Part shown: positions 9,059-18,554 of the stretch, one piece after another
How positions within the stretch are numbered: the first letter of the stretch is position 1
Layout: every line of letters begins with the position of its first letter
Assembly: GCF_001458355.1 (NCBI RefSeq)
Contig: NZ_CYSA01000028.1
Coordinates: 186,001 to 250,000 of the forward strand
Direction of reading: 5' to 3'
Length of the DNA stretch: 64,000 nucleotides
Source: Thalassovita gelatinovora
GTDB lineage: Bacteria; Pseudomonadota; Alphaproteobacteria; Rhodobacterales; Rhodobacteraceae
Made by a program: the position numbers and the translations under genes
The notes under the pieces: model-generated
The model's database searches: none
What the model saw: only the letters and a program-made list of their open reading frames with translations
What the model was told of the DNA's origin: nothing

Positions 9059-9679
9059 TCAGACGAATTGAGCTTTCAGTTCGGCCAGCGCCTTGACCGC
9101 ATTGTCCTGCGACCAGATTTCGTCGCCGACGCCAAAGAAATCGGTAAAGGGCGACAAGGTGCGGATTGCTTCGGCCGTCAAAGCGCCTTCGGCCACCACC
9201 GGCACTTCGATTACTTCTGACCACCATTGGAAAAGTTCGGTTTCCACGATGGTGCCATCGCCCAGTTCGGTCGCGCTCACCGGTCCGAAGCTGACGTAAT
9301 CGGCGCCAGCTTCGCCTGCATTCATACCGTCATGGCGCGACGCACTGCAGAACGCCCCGACGATGGCATCATCGCCAAGGGTTTTGCGGGTCTTGCGCAC
9401 CAGTCGTGACCCGTCGCTCAGATGCACGCCATCGAGCCCCAGACGTTCCACCATCAGGATGTGGTTTTCGATCACCAACGCCACGTCGCGTTCATGGGTC
9501 ACTTCGCGCAACGCATCTGCGGCCCGCGCGATGCGATCTTCGTCGCGGCTGGCCTGTACCAAGCGCACACAGGCGATTTCATGCGCGTCCAAAACCGCTG
9601 CCAACTGGTTTGGAAAGCTGGATAATTCGAATTCCGGCGGGGTGATCAGATAGATTTGCGGCTGCTCGATCTCGGCCAT
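9059..9679 (-). CDS. Thiamine phosphate synthase family protein (ThiE-like, divergent)
   Basis: 206 residues, TIM-barrel of the ThiE/TenI superfamily. Visible family segments: PQIYLITPP, LGLDGVHLSDGSR and GADYVSFGPVSAT, with a phosphate-loop-like GALTAEAI. The usual substrate-binding LQyReK strand reads CVRLVQAS, so the Arg/Lys pair that binds the pyrimidine pyrophosphate is missing, and the HLGQxD motif is HLSDGS. It may not be a catalytically standard ThiE. It is convergent to lpxB and divergent from trmJ, with no other thi gene and no visible TPP riboswitch nearby. Family assignment is solid; function is not. Confidence 0.75.
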   Translation of the reverse strand: MAEIEQPQIYLITPPEFELSSFPNQLAAVLDAHEIACVRLVQASRDEDRIARAADALREVTHERDVALVIENHILMVERLGLDGVHLSDGSRLVRKTRKTLGDDAIVGAFCSASRHDGMNAGEAGADYVSFGPVSATELGDGTIVETELFQWWSEVIEVPVVAEGALTAEAIRTLSPFTDFFGVGDEIWSQDNAVKALAELKAQFV

Positions 9680-9871
9680 GGCGCGGTTCCTTCTGCGATC
9701 TTTCGCGCCGATATACAGCGGATTTTCCCGCTTGGCTACTTCTCAGGCGGCACTGGCAACATGATCGGTCCCGTCGGTGCGCGGGTATTTTTACCAAGAA
9801 GACGCGGCGGGGGGTTGGATTGGTGTCGGGGCTGCTTTATCAGCGGACGGTGGATTTTTCCGGAGATGAAC

Positions 9872-10618
9872 ATGCCAACAGATGTGCCGCAACCTTCCTT
9901 CGTTCTGGTGCGCCCGCAGATGGGCGAAAATATCGGCGGCGCGGCCCGGGCGATGTGGAATTTTGGTCTCGACAGAATGCGCATCGTGGAACCGCGCGAC
10001 GGTTGGCCCAATCAGCGCGCGGTGGCAATGGCCAGCGGTGCGGGGCGGTTGCTGGATCACGCTGGGCTTTATGACTCGGTGGCCGAGGCGTTGGATGACT
10101 GTTCCTTTGTTTTCGCCACCACCGCGCGGGGCCGGGGATTGACCAAGCCGATCTACAGCCCGGAAAAGGCGATGGAACTGGCGCGCGAAAAGATCGCGGC
10201 GGGCGAAAAGGTCGCCGTGATGTTCGGCCCAGAACGCGCCGGTCTGGAAAACGAAGACGTTGCGCGGGCAAATGCAATCATCACAGTGCCGGTGAACCCG
10301 GAATTCTTCAGCCTGAATCTGGCGCAATGCGTGTTGCTGACCGCCTATGAATGGCGGCGGCAGTCGGTAGAGATCGAACATGAACGGGTCGAATTGGTCA
10401 AAACCGATTGGGCCAGTGCGATCGAGGTTGAAAAGCTGGCTGAACATTACGAAGACCGGCTGGGCGAGGCTGGGTTCTTCTTCCCGCCGGAAAAGGCCGA
10501 GAGCATGAAGGTCAACCTGCGCAATCTGTGGAGCCGGATGCGGATGACCCGTGCCGACGTGCAGATGTTCCACGGTATCATGCGCCAGATGGTACGCTGG
10601 AAAAATCGGCAAGACTGA
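9872..10618 (+). CDS. trmJ: tRNA (cytidine/uridine-2'-O-)-methyltransferase TrmJ (SPOUT)
   Basis: SPOUT-class SAM-dependent enzyme that 2'-O-methylates position 32 of the tRNA anticodon loop. The ATG at 9872 is chosen because CGGAG lies six bases upstream; another ATG at 9866 is in frame. 248 residues: FVLVRPQMGENIGGAARA (motif 1, with the catalytic Arg), VMFGPERAGLENED (motif 2) and PVNPEFFSLNLAQC (motif 3, the knotted SAM site). A C-terminal helical extension includes MRMTRADVQMFHG, typical of TrmJ. Confidence 0.93.
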   Translation: MPTDVPQPSFVLVRPQMGENIGGAARAMWNFGLDRMRIVEPRDGWPNQRAVAMASGAGRLLDHAGLYDSVAEALDDCSFVFATTARGRGLTKPIYSPEKAMELAREKIAAGEKVAVMFGPERAGLENEDVARANAIITVPVNPEFFSLNLAQCVLLTAYEWRRQSVEIEHERVELVKTDWASAIEVEKLAEHYEDRLGEAGFFFPPEKAESMKVNLRNLWSRMRMTRADVQMFHGIMRQMVRWKNRQD

Positions 10619-10693
10619 TTGACATTGGGCAGGATGACGCACTTGCACCTGCCCTGATCCGCGCCATATCCTGCGCCGGAACCGGAGGGCAGA

Positions 10694-11836
10694 ATGAGCC
10701 AGAAACGTAACATATTCGAAGAGGTTGGCAGCGCTGGTGCGGCCAAACCCGAACCCAAGGGCGGCATGATCGATGCCACCAAACGTGGCGCGCGCCGGGG
10801 CATTCGTGCATGGCTGATCATATTGTTTACGCTGGTCGTGACGATGATCGCGGTCGGCGGGTTAACCCGATTGACCGATAGCGGCCTGTCGATCACCGAA
10901 TGGAAACCGATCACCGGGGCGATGCCGCCGATGACCGCGACCGACTGGCAGGCGGAATTCGAAAATTACAAGGCTATCCCGGAATTCGAGGTTCAGAACC
11001 AATGGATGGAACTGGACGATTTCAAAGCGATCTATTGGTGGGAATGGGGTCATCGGCAGTTGGGCCGGGTGATCGGATTGATCTGGGCGATCGGCTTTTT
11101 CGGGTTCTTAATCGCGCGGAAGATCCCAGTGGGTTGGACGCAAAGATTGCTTCTGATCGGCGGATTGGGTGGATTGCAGGGTGCTGTCGGTTGGTGGATG
11201 GTCAGTTCCGGCTTGTCTGGCTCAATGTTGGATGTGGCAAGCTATCGGTTGGCAACCCATCTGGGGCTGGCTTTTGTGATTCTGGGGTTCATCGCCTGGT
11301 ACGTGTTTCTGCTGGGTCGGGAAGAACGCGATCTGATGCAGGCGCGCCGGTCGAAGGAAGCGAAATTGTTTTCCCTGTCCACCGGCTGGCTGCATTTTTC
11401 TTTTCTGCAGCTTCTGATCGGGGCACTGGTGGCGGGTATCGATGCCGGGCGTAGCTATACCGATTGGCCGCTGATGGGCGGGCAGTTCATTCCGCCTGAT
11501 CCGCTGATGATCGAACCGGTGTGGAAGAATTTCTTTGAAAACCCCGGGCTGGTTCAGTTCATTCATCGCTGTGTCGGGTATCTGTTGTTTGCCTTTGGCA
11601 TCATGGTGTTTCTGCGCGGGCGCAAATCGGCCCATGCAAGGACGCGGGCCGCTTATACCGCCGCCTTTGTTGCGCTTTGTGCGCAGGTGGTCTTGGGGAT
11701 CTATACGGTCATGACTGCGGCCCCTTGGCAGGTGGCAATCGTGCATCAGATCGGCGCGGTTTTGGTTTGGGTGCTGGTGCTGCGCGCCCGATTCATGAGC
11801 GGTTACCCGATAATCGATGCGATCCGGAGGACATGA
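10694..11836 (+). CDS. ctaA: Heme A synthase (COX15/CtaA family)
   Basis: Membrane monooxygenase that oxidises heme O to heme A for aa3-type cytochrome oxidase. 380 residues, about eight hydrophobic helices. Conserved heme-ligand histidines are in WEWGHRQLGRVIG, YRLATHLGLAF, FIHRCVGYL and IVHQIGAVLVW. The TRLTDSGLSITEWKP loop is the alphaproteobacterial/mitochondrial type. Ribosome site GGAGGGCAG precedes the ATG. The M32 carboxypeptidase starts 1 base after its stop. Confidence 0.96.
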   Translation: MSQKRNIFEEVGSAGAAKPEPKGGMIDATKRGARRGIRAWLIILFTLVVTMIAVGGLTRLTDSGLSITEWKPITGAMPPMTATDWQAEFENYKAIPEFEVQNQWMELDDFKAIYWWEWGHRQLGRVIGLIWAIGFFGFLIARKIPVGWTQRLLLIGGLGGLQGAVGWWMVSSGLSGSMLDVASYRLATHLGLAFVILGFIAWYVFLLGREERDLMQARRSKEAKLFSLSTGWLHFSFLQLLIGALVAGIDAGRSYTDWPLMGGQFIPPDPLMIEPVWKNFFENPGLVQFIHRCVGYLLFAFGIMVFLRGRKSAHARTRAAYTAAFVALCAQVVLGIYTVMTAAPWQVAIVHQIGAVLVWVLVLRARFMSGYPIIDAIRRT

Positions 11837-11837
11837 G

Positions 11838-13313
11838 ATGAGTACCTATGATGATTTGATGGCGTTTCAGCGCGACACCTCGGCGCTGGCGCAGGTGGCA
11901 GGCCGGTTGGGCTGGGATCAGGAAACCATGATGCCGCGCGGGGCTGCCGATCAGCGGTCAGACGAAATGGCAGCGATGGAAAAGGTGCTGCATGCGCGCC
12001 GGACCGATCCGAAACTGGCTGAATGGTTGGCTGCCATCGACGATACCGCTCTGGACCCGGTCGGGCAGGCGCAGATGCGCCATATTCGCAAATCCTATGA
12101 CCGCGCGATGAAAGTCCCCGCCGATCTGGCCGTCGAAATTGCCAAGGTGACCAGCAAGGCGCAGGGCCAGTGGGCGCAGGCGCGGGCGGACGAAGATGTC
12201 GCCGCCTTCTTGCCGGTGCTGGAAACGGTCGTCGGGCTGAAGCGCCGCGAGGGCGAGGCGCTGGCAGATGGAGGCGATGTTTATGACGCCATGATCGACG
12301 ATTACGAACCGGAAATGACTGCGGTCGAGCTGGCCACGATGTTTGACGCCATGCGGCCGCGGCTGGTGGCTTTGCGCGAAGCGGTTCTGGCGGCAGAACC
12401 GCCGCAGGCAGTGACCGGGCATTTCCCGGCCGATAAACAGATGGCGCTTGCCGCGAAATTGGCCACCACTTTCGGGTACGACCTGACCCATGGCCGGATC
12501 GACAAGGCGGTGCATCCGTTCAGTTCCGGGTCCGGCCATGACGTTCGGATCACCACAAGGACCAGCGAACTCGATCCGTTCAACTGTTTCTATTCGACGA
12601 TCCACGAGGTCGGCCATGCCTGTTATGAACAGAATATCGACGACGCCTATCTGCTGACGCCCTTGGGCGGCGGCGTATCGATGGGCGTGCATGAAAGCCA
12701 GAGCCGGATTTATGAAAATCAACTGGGTCGCAGCCGGGCGTTCACCGGCTGGCTTTACGGTCAGATGACCGCCGCGTTTGGCGATTTTGGGATCAACAGT
12801 GCCGAAGACTTCTATCGCACGGTGAATCGGGTGCATGACGGGTATATTCGCACCGAGGCCGACGAGGTGCAGTATAACCTGCATGTCATGCTTCGCTTCG
12901 ATCTGGAACGGGCGTTGATGCAGGGCGATCTGGCAGTATTCGATCTCGAAGCGGCTTGGAACGACCGGTTCGCGGCCGATTTCGGCTATGCGGTCGACAA
13001 GCCCTCGAATGGCTGTTTGCAGGATGTGCATTGGTCGGTGGGGCTGTTCGGCTATTTCCCGACCTACAGTTTGGGCAATGTCTATGCTGGCTGCCTATAT
13101 CAGGCGTTGCAAGGGGCGGTTCCGGGGCTGGACGAGCAATTGACTGCTGGCGATCTGTCGGCGGCGACCGAATGGCTGAAGGACAATTTGCAGATCCATG
13201 GCGGTCTTTTTGAACCTGCCGAGGTGGTGCAACGTGCCAGTGGTATCGTGCTCAGCCCGGAACCGTTGCTGACATATCTGGAAGGCAAGTTCGGCGCGAT
13301 TTACCAACTGTAA
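11838..13313 (+). CDS. M32 family metallocarboxypeptidase
   Basis: Cytosolic zinc carboxypeptidase (thermostable carboxypeptidase 1 / Taq family) trimming C-terminal residues from peptides. 491 residues from the ATG at 11838, one base after the ctaA stop, with GGAGG 11 bases upstream. Predominantly helical. Family landmarks: GWDQETMMPRGA near the N-terminus, DVRITTR, the zinc motif HEVGHACYEQN (HExxH) and the third-ligand region HESQSRIYENQLGRS. Length and landmarks match the family. Confidence 0.95.
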   Translation: MSTYDDLMAFQRDTSALAQVAGRLGWDQETMMPRGAADQRSDEMAAMEKVLHARRTDPKLAEWLAAIDDTALDPVGQAQMRHIRKSYDRAMKVPADLAVEIAKVTSKAQGQWAQARADEDVAAFLPVLETVVGLKRREGEALADGGDVYDAMIDDYEPEMTAVELATMFDAMRPRLVALREAVLAAEPPQAVTGHFPADKQMALAAKLATTFGYDLTHGRIDKAVHPFSSGSGHDVRITTRTSELDPFNCFYSTIHEVGHACYEQNIDDAYLLTPLGGGVSMGVHESQSRIYENQLGRSRAFTGWLYGQMTAAFGDFGINSAEDFYRTVNRVHDGYIRTEADEVQYNLHVMLRFDLERALMQGDLAVFDLEAAWNDRFAADFGYAVDKPSNGCLQDVHWSVGLFGYFPTYSLGNVYAGCLYQALQGAVPGLDEQLTAGDLSAATEWLKDNLQIHGGLFEPAEVVQRASGIVLSPEPLLTYLEGKFGAIYQL

Positions 13314-13340
13314 TCGTGGTTTGGTACATCACGCAGTGCA

Positions 13341-13374
13341 GTGTTATCCTCTGATCAGTATCAGAGGATAACAC
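13341..13374 (+). promoter_or_regulatory. Perfect 15-bp inverted repeat ending at a start codon
   Basis: GTGTTATCCTCTGAT (13341-13355), loop CAGT, ATCAGAGGATAACAC (13360-13374). The ATG of the MAPEG gene begins at the next base. The right arm carries the only ribosome-binding-like sequence (AGAGGA, 13363-13368), so a folded mRNA would bury it. The palindrome could equally be a DNA operator. The exact 15/15 match is seen directly; the regulatory role is inference. Confidence 0.7.
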
Positions 13375-13839
13375 ATGGACAATCTGACCCCGGAAAACCC
13401 GGTTTTCGTTACCTATGCTATTGCTGCGGCCCTGATGGTTTTGAAACTGATGGGGCAGGGTTGGATGACCGTCTACCGGATGATGAAAAGCGACACCGGG
13501 TTGGTCAATCCCGAAGACCTGCGTCAGACACCGCTCAACCCCAATCCCCGCGCCGATCAGCTTGACCTCAACGATTACGTGGATCGGTCGCGGCGGATGC
13601 ATCGCAACGATCTGGAAAACATCCCCGGGTTTTGGATGGCGGGGCTACTGTTCGTCTTGGTTGGTCCGCCGCTCTGGTTGGCGCAGGTTTTGATGTACGG
13701 GTTCGTCGGTGCGCGGTTGCTGCACGCGTTGGCATATCTCGGCAAACAGAACCACGAAGTGCGCGCCACTTTCTACACGATCGGGTCGCTGATCGTGATT
13801 TATATGGCGCTACACGCTCTGGTCGGTCTGGTTGGCTGA
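13375..13839 (+). CDS. MAPEG family membrane protein
   Basis: 154 residues with about four hydrophobic helices (near 9-30, 82-100, 100-118, 132-152). The RRMHRNDLENIPGFW segment is the MAPEG signature (membrane-associated eicosanoid/glutathione metabolism, R-x3-N-D-x-E-N-x-P). Bacterial members are glutathione-dependent transferases or unknown. The gene stands alone with a perfect hairpin directly before its start codon, suggesting tight control of translation or transcription. Confidence 0.85.
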   Translation: MDNLTPENPVFVTYAIAAALMVLKLMGQGWMTVYRMMKSDTGLVNPEDLRQTPLNPNPRADQLDLNDYVDRSRRMHRNDLENIPGFWMAGLLFVLVGPPLWLAQVLMYGFVGARLLHALAYLGKQNHEVRATFYTIGSLIVIYMALHALVGLVG

Positions 13840-13853
13840 TGCTGCATCCACGT

Positions 13854-13873
13854 GCCGCGCAGAAATGCGCGGC
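13854..13873. terminator. Short GC hairpin between convergent MAPEG and barrel-protein genes
   Basis: GCCGCGC (13854-13860), loop AGAAAT, GCGCGGC (13867-13873). A 7-bp pure-GC stem in the 46-bp gap between two convergent genes, without a T-run; probably a weak bidirectional terminator. Confidence 0.4.
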
Positions 13874-13885
13874 TGGGCGATCTAA

Positions 13886-14581
13886 TCAATATGCCGGGAA
13901 CGCTGCGTACCAGTCACGCCGGTTGAAACGGACCCCGTCGCCAAGAATAAAGCGCGCCCCGACAGTGACGACCGTGTAGGCTCCATCATTTTGGGCGACC
14001 CGGGCTTCGACCTCGAAATCGTCCCCGAAGCGGCGGGCCAACCCGAGGTAAACAGTATCCGCCGTAGTTGTCCCCAGATCGGCATAATGACCGCCGCCGG
14101 TTAGTGACCACTGATCTGTGCTACCGAAGGCGTAGCTGAGATCGAGCCCCGCCAATTCCCCGTGGGGGCCAGCCAGAATCGGGTCTTGTACCGCGACATA
14201 GCCCTCGACACGAAACGGGCCGGATTCATAGGCCATTTCTAACCCTTCGATGGTGTAGCTGGTGCCAAGCCGGTCTTCGCCCGAGATGAACAGCCCCAGA
14301 TCGACTTTGTCAGACGGTTGCCACATCAGGTGCAATGCCAAGAAAGGGGAGGTGGAATTCACCGCCTCGTATTTGCTCATACCCAGATCAATTTGGAAAT
14401 CGAACCATCCGTCGAAATTCGACGCGAAAGAGCCCTCGACACGTTTGAAAAACGTGTCTTTGGAGGAGTTTCGGGAAATACCAAGCTCAAGTTCCCCCGA
14501 AAAAAGGTCTTGAGCCTGGGCCGTCAACGGTGCGGCGCAGGTGAAAGCGGTCGCCACAGACAGAAAGAAAAACTTGTGCAT
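13886..14581 (-). CDS. Outer-membrane beta-barrel / porin-like protein, hypothetical
   Basis: 231 residues from the ATG at 14581, which opens a clear signal peptide (KFFFLSVATAFTCAAPLTAQAQ, cut near residue 22). The rest alternates short aromatic-rich amphipathic strands and turns (WFDFQIDLG, FRVEGYVAVQDP, YTVVTVGARFILG), ending in an aromatic residue, as expected of a small outer-membrane barrel. No porin family is recognised with confidence. It lies 122 bp downstream of gyrA on the same strand, but a strong terminator separates them, so it likely has its own promoter. Confidence 0.7.
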   Translation of the reverse strand: MHKFFFLSVATAFTCAAPLTAQAQDLFSGELELGISRNSSKDTFFKRVEGSFASNFDGWFDFQIDLGMSKYEAVNSTSPFLALHLMWQPSDKVDLGLFISGEDRLGTSYTIEGLEMAYESGPFRVEGYVAVQDPILAGPHGELAGLDLSYAFGSTDQWSLTGGGHYADLGTTTADTVYLGLARRFGDDFEVEARVAQNDGAYTVVTVGARFILGDGVRFNRRDWYAAFPAY

Positions 14582-14604
14582 TTGATTTCCAATCGCATTT
14601 GGGT

Positions 14605-14640
14605 CAAACAAAAAGAGGATGGGCTTATTACAGCCCATCC
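14605..14640 (-). terminator. Rho-independent terminator of gyrA
   Basis: On the minus strand: GGATGGGCT, loop GTAATA, AGCCCATCC, then TCTTTTTGTTT. A perfect 9-bp stem plus T-run, 62 bases past the gyrA stop and before the barrel-protein start. Confidence 0.85.
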
Positions 14641-14702
14641 TTTGTACAATCCAGTAGAAAACCGCCAGAATTTTCAGGCAGATTTCATTAGTTGCGCGAT
14701 TT

Positions 14703-17459
14703 TTAGCCGTCCTGGCCTTCGCCATCCTCGACGTCGTCAGCTTCATCCTGTTCGACGATACGAGCAACGGACACGACCATTTCACCCTTGCCGGTGTTGA
14801 ATACTTTTACGCCTCCAGCCGAGCGTGAGCGGAACGAGATGCCGTCCACGGGCACCCGGATTGATTGACCCTTGGAGGTGGCCAGCATGATCTGATCGTC
14901 AAGTTCGACCGGGAAAGAGGCCACGATGTCGCCGCCGCGCATCGCCTTGTCCATTGCCTGAACCCCCATGCCGCCACGCCCGCGCACGGGGTAATCATGG
15001 CTGGACGACAATTTGCCCGCGCCGCCGGATGTGATTGTCAGCAGCAGGTTTTCGGCAGCGGACATTTCGGCATAGCGTTCTTGGTTCAACTCGCCCGGTG
15101 CGGCCTCGTCTTCGTCTTCGATTTCGGCATCATCGGCAAGACCCGCCATTGCGCGGCGCATCTTGAGATAGGCCGCGCGTTCGTCGGCTTCGGCCTTGAA
15201 GTGGCGGATGACGGACATCGAAACGACCTCGTCATCGCCTTGCAGGCGGATACCGCGCACGCCGACCGAATTGCGGCTGTTGAAAACGCGCACTTCGGTG
15301 GTGGGGAAGCGGATGGCGCGGCCCGAATTGGTGACCAGCATCACATCATCGTCTTCCGAACAGATGCGCGCGTTGATCAGTCGGGTGTTGGCGTTATCGT
15401 CTTCGAATTTCATCGCAATCTTGCCATTGCGCATGACGTTGGTGAAATCGGACAGCCGGTTGCGCCGGACGCTGCCTGCGGATGTGGCAAAAACGATCTG
15501 CAGGTCGGCCCATTCTTCTTCATCCCGGTCGACCGGCATGATCGCGGCGATTGAAACGCCGGTGGGGATCGGCAGGATATTGACGATCGCCTTACCCTTT
15601 GAGGTGCGCCCGCCCTGCGGCAGACGCCAGGTTTTCAGCTTGTAGGCCATCCCATCGGTGGTGAAGAACAGAAGCTGGGTATGGGTGTTGGCCACGAAGA
15701 GGGTGGTCACGACATCCTCTTCCTTGGTCTGCATTCCCGACAATCCCTTGCCACCGCGCCGTTGGGCACGGAAATCGGCCAAGGGTGTGCGTTTGATATA
15801 ACCGCCGGAAGTCACGGTCACCACCATGTCTTCGCGTTCGATCAGGTCTTCGTCGTCCATGTCCCCCGACCAGTCGACAATTTCAGTCCGGCGCGGCACG
15901 GCGAATTGGTCCTTCACCTCGACCAGTTCGTCTGAGATGATCGACATGATCCGTTCACGCGATGCCAAAATTTCCAGGCATTCGCGGATTTTCTCGGCCA
16001 AGCTTTGCAATTCGTCGGTGACTTCCTTGACCCCGATCTGGGTCAGGCGCTGCAACCGCAGTTCCAGAATGGCGCGGGCCTGAGTTTCGGACAGGTTATA
16101 GGTGCCGTCCTCGTTCATCTTGTGGGTCGGGTCGTCGATCAATTGGATATATTCGGCGATGCTACCAGCGGGCCAACGTCGGGTCATCAGCTTTTCGCGT
16201 GCTTCCGCCGCATCGGCTGACGACCTGATGGTGGCGACGACTTCGTCGACATTGGTGACTGCGACGGCCAGACCACAAAGGATATGGCTACGTTCGCGCG
16301 CCTTGCGCAGTTCATAAGCGGTGCGTCGCGCCACCACGTCTTCACGGAAATCGATGAAGCTGGTCAGGAAGCGGCGCAGGGTTAACGTTTCCGGCCGGCC
16401 GCCATTCAATGCCAGCATGTTGCAGCCGAAATAGGTTTGCATCGGGGTGAAGCGGAACAATTGGTTCAAAACCACTTCGGCCGTCGCATCGCGTTTCAGT
16501 TCGACAACCACCCGCACACCGTTGCGATCGGATTCGTCCTGCACATGGGCAATGCCTTCGATCTTCTTGTCGCGAACCTGTTCTGCGATCTTTTCGATCA
16601 TTGTGGCCTTGTTCACCTGATAGGGAATTTCGTCCAGCACGATCGCATAGCGGTCGCGGCGGATTTCCTCGATCCGGGTTTTGGCGCGGATGATGACGCT
16701 ACCGCGGCCTTCCAGATAGGCTTTGCGGGCGCCTGACCGGCCCAGCATGATACCGCCGGTCGGGAAATCGGGGCCAGGCACGTATTCGATCAGTTCTTCG
16801 CTGGAAAGGTCCGGCTTGACGATGAGCGCCTGACAGGCGTCGATCACTTCGCCCAGATTGTGCGGCGGAATATTGGTTGCCATGCCCACTGCAATACCGC
16901 CAGCGCCGTTGACCAGCATGTTGGGGAACCGCGCGGGCAGGACCGTGGGTTCGCGGTCCTTGCCATCGTAGTTGTCTTGGAAATCGACGGTGTCCTTGTC
17001 GATATCGTTCAGCAGATAAGCTGCTGGTTTGTCCATCCGGACTTCGGTGTAACGCATCGCGGCCGCGTTATCACCGTCCATCGACCCGAAGTTACCCTGA
17101 CCGTCCAGAAGCGGCAGCGACATCGAGAAATCCTGCGCCATCCGGACCAGCGCATCATAGATCGCGCTGTCGCCATGGGGATGGTATTTACCCATCACAT
17201 CGCCGACCGGACGGGCCGATTTGCGGTAAGGCTTGTCATGGCCGTTGTTGGTTTCATGCATGGCGTAAAGAATCCGCCGGTGCACCGGTTTTAACCCGTC
17301 GCGCAGATCAGGAATCGCACGAGAGACAATCACGCTCATCGCATAGTCGAGATAGGACGATTTCATCTCATCCGTGATCGACACGCTGGGGCCGTCGTAA
17401 ACCGGGCGTGCAGGCACGTTTTCGTCTTCGTTTTCAGGGACTTCTGGCGTATCGCTCAC
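14703..17459 (-). CDS. gyrA: DNA gyrase subunit A
   Basis: Breakage-reunion subunit of gyrase (A2B2), introducing negative supercoils. 918 residues, GTG start. Winged-helix and tower domains hold the catalytic tyrosine in [10 protein letters not shown]. The quinolone-resistance region reads [13 protein letters not shown] and keeps the wild-type-like Ser and Asp. The C-terminal DNA-wrapping beta-pinwheel (about 540-900) shows the repeats and the GyrA-box-like [10 protein letters not shown]. Slightly longer than E. coli GyrA because of acidic inserts around residue 780. Followed by a strong terminator. Confidence 0.98.
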   Translation of the reverse strand: MSDTPEVPENEDENVPARPVYDGPSVSITDEMKSSYLDYAMSVIVSRAIPDLRDGLKPVHRRILYAMHETNNGHDKPYRKSARPVGDVMGKYHPHGDSAIYDALVRMAQDFSMSLPLLDGQGNFGSMDGDNAAAMRYTEVRMDKPAAYLLNDIDKDTVDFQDNYDGKDREPTVLPARFPNMLVNGAGGIAVGMATNIPPHNLGEVIDACQALIVKPDLSSEELIEYVPGPDFPTGGIMLGRSGARKAYLEGRGSVIIRAKTRIEEIRRDRYAIVLDEIPYQVNKATMIEKIAEQVRDKKIEGIAHVQDESDRNGVRVVVELKRDATAEVVLNQLFRFTPMQTYFGCNMLALNGGRPETLTLRRFLTSFIDFREDVVARRTAYELRKARERSHILCGLAVAVTNVDEVVATIRSSADAAEAREKLMTRRWPAGSIAEYIQLIDDPTHKMNEDGTYNLSETQARAILELRLQRLTQIGVKEVTDELQSLAEKIRECLEILASRERIMSIISDELVEVKDQFAVPRRTEIVDWSGDMDDEDLIEREDMVVTVTSGGYIKRTPLADFRAQRRGGKGLSGMQTKEEDVVTTLFVANTHTQLLFFTTDGMAYKLKTWRLPQGGRTSKGKAIVNILPIPTGVSIAAIMPVDRDEEEWADLQIVFATSAGSVRRNRLSDFTNVMRNGKIAMKFEDDNANTRLINARICSEDDDVMLVTNSGRAIRFPTTEVRVFNSRNSVGVRGIRLQGDDEVVSMSVIRHFKAEADERAAYLKMRRAMAGLADDAEIEDEDEAAPGELNQERYAEMSAAENLLLTITSGGAGKLSSSHDYPVRGRGGMGVQAMDKAMRGGDIVASFPVELDDQIMLATSKGQSIRVPVDGISFRSRSAGGVKVFNTGKGEMVVSVARIVEQDEADDVEDGEGQDG

Positions 17460-17663
17460 TTGGGTAACCGCTCTGTCAGTTTGTCTATATTTTGTTACAA
17501 GACTTATAACAGAGCCACGATATGGGGCGCAATGCGAAGATGGTATTTATGTCGAAGCACTAGTTTGACTGGTCTGGCAGCCTACCCGACACCTTGAATA
17601 TTCTTGAGGATAAAAAAAATAGTCTGATAGTATCGATCTAAAATGATCAGCGAGGTGACACAG

Positions 17664-18461
17664 ATGGTAGACAGTCCTATCGATGTAGGATTCGGTGTTT
17701 CGGTTGAAAATCAAATAAACCCCACTGATGCTCGTGATGCAATACCATTTGAATACGTGCGAGAGCTTTTGGCCGGGCAAGTACTGGATTCAATGTCATT
17801 TTCTGAAAGTAGCGGTGATGTTTTTCTGCATTTTGAAAGCGGTAGCGTTATTACTATTAAAGGAAGTTATGTTGAAACACCCATACTATTTGAACCAAAT
17901 TTGAGTGATAAGGGAATTGTACCTGTTTTTTTACCCGGAGCAAAAAGTAACAAAGTAGAAGATATTGTAAGATTTGTTGAGGCGGTTGAGTGGATATATA
18001 CGCTTTTTGTATTCATAGAAAATGATCAGGCAGAAATAGCTCGCGACAAATTGTCAGGCGATTGGGATGGCACGATCAGTTTATTTTTAAATGACAACGA
18101 TCGGATTCGAGTAAGCTCCGTGCGCATCGGCTCTTTATGGGGCGAGTTCTGGGTTGCAGGTAAAGAAAGAGCGAAAACACTAAGAGCAATAGCTTTAGGG
18201 TTGAGCAAAAAGGGAAGAGAGATTGCAATTCGTAAATTTGAAGCGGAAACTAGGATTTTGGAGGCGGAGGCGAGGAGCGCAGAAGCAAAAGCAATGAATC
18301 AAGAAATTCAGAATGTTTCCGAGTTTTATTCATTGTATGAAGAAAATATTATGAAACTACCTGACGGCGATCCGTTGAAAGAAAAATTCATCGAGCAGCA
18401 CCGTGTTCTTGAGGGCTTTGGTGCATACAGATTGCCTCGTAGTTCTAATTTGGGTAAATAA
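17664..18461 (+). CDS. Hypothetical protein, AT-rich orphan
   Basis: 265 residues from the ATG at 17664, preceded by GAGGTGACACAG; an in-frame ATG at 17643 lacks a ribosome site. No family recognised. Residues 60-110 look like beta-rich segments (VFLHFESGSVITIKGSY). The C-terminal third is a charged helix or coiled coil (KFEAETRILEAEARSAEAKA). Base and codon use (many AAA, TTT, ATA, TTA) differs sharply from the GC-rich neighbours, as do both flanks, so it looks recently acquired between gyrA and marC. No mobility gene accompanies it. Confidence 0.75.
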   Translation: MVDSPIDVGFGVSVENQINPTDARDAIPFEYVRELLAGQVLDSMSFSESSGDVFLHFESGSVITIKGSYVETPILFEPNLSDKGIVPVFLPGAKSNKVEDIVRFVEAVEWIYTLFVFIENDQAEIARDKLSGDWDGTISLFLNDNDRIRVSSVRIGSLWGEFWVAGKERAKTLRAIALGLSKKGREIAIRKFEAETRILEAEARSAEAKAMNQEIQNVSEFYSLYEENIMKLPDGDPLKEKFIEQHRVLEGFGAYRLPRSSNLGK

Positions 18462-18554
18462 TTTAGCTTTTTTCATAAATAACTCGCAGGTAAGATAGTG
18501 ATAACATAAAATAGGATTGTAAAGGATTGCAGTACGTTCCGCGGTGGAAGTCGT

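Noticed and set aside
14865-15554. Long open frames antisense to gyrA (e.g. 229 codons on the + strand)
   Set aside because: They lack ribosome sites, contain no family motifs, and arise from the GC-rich codon pattern of gyrA.
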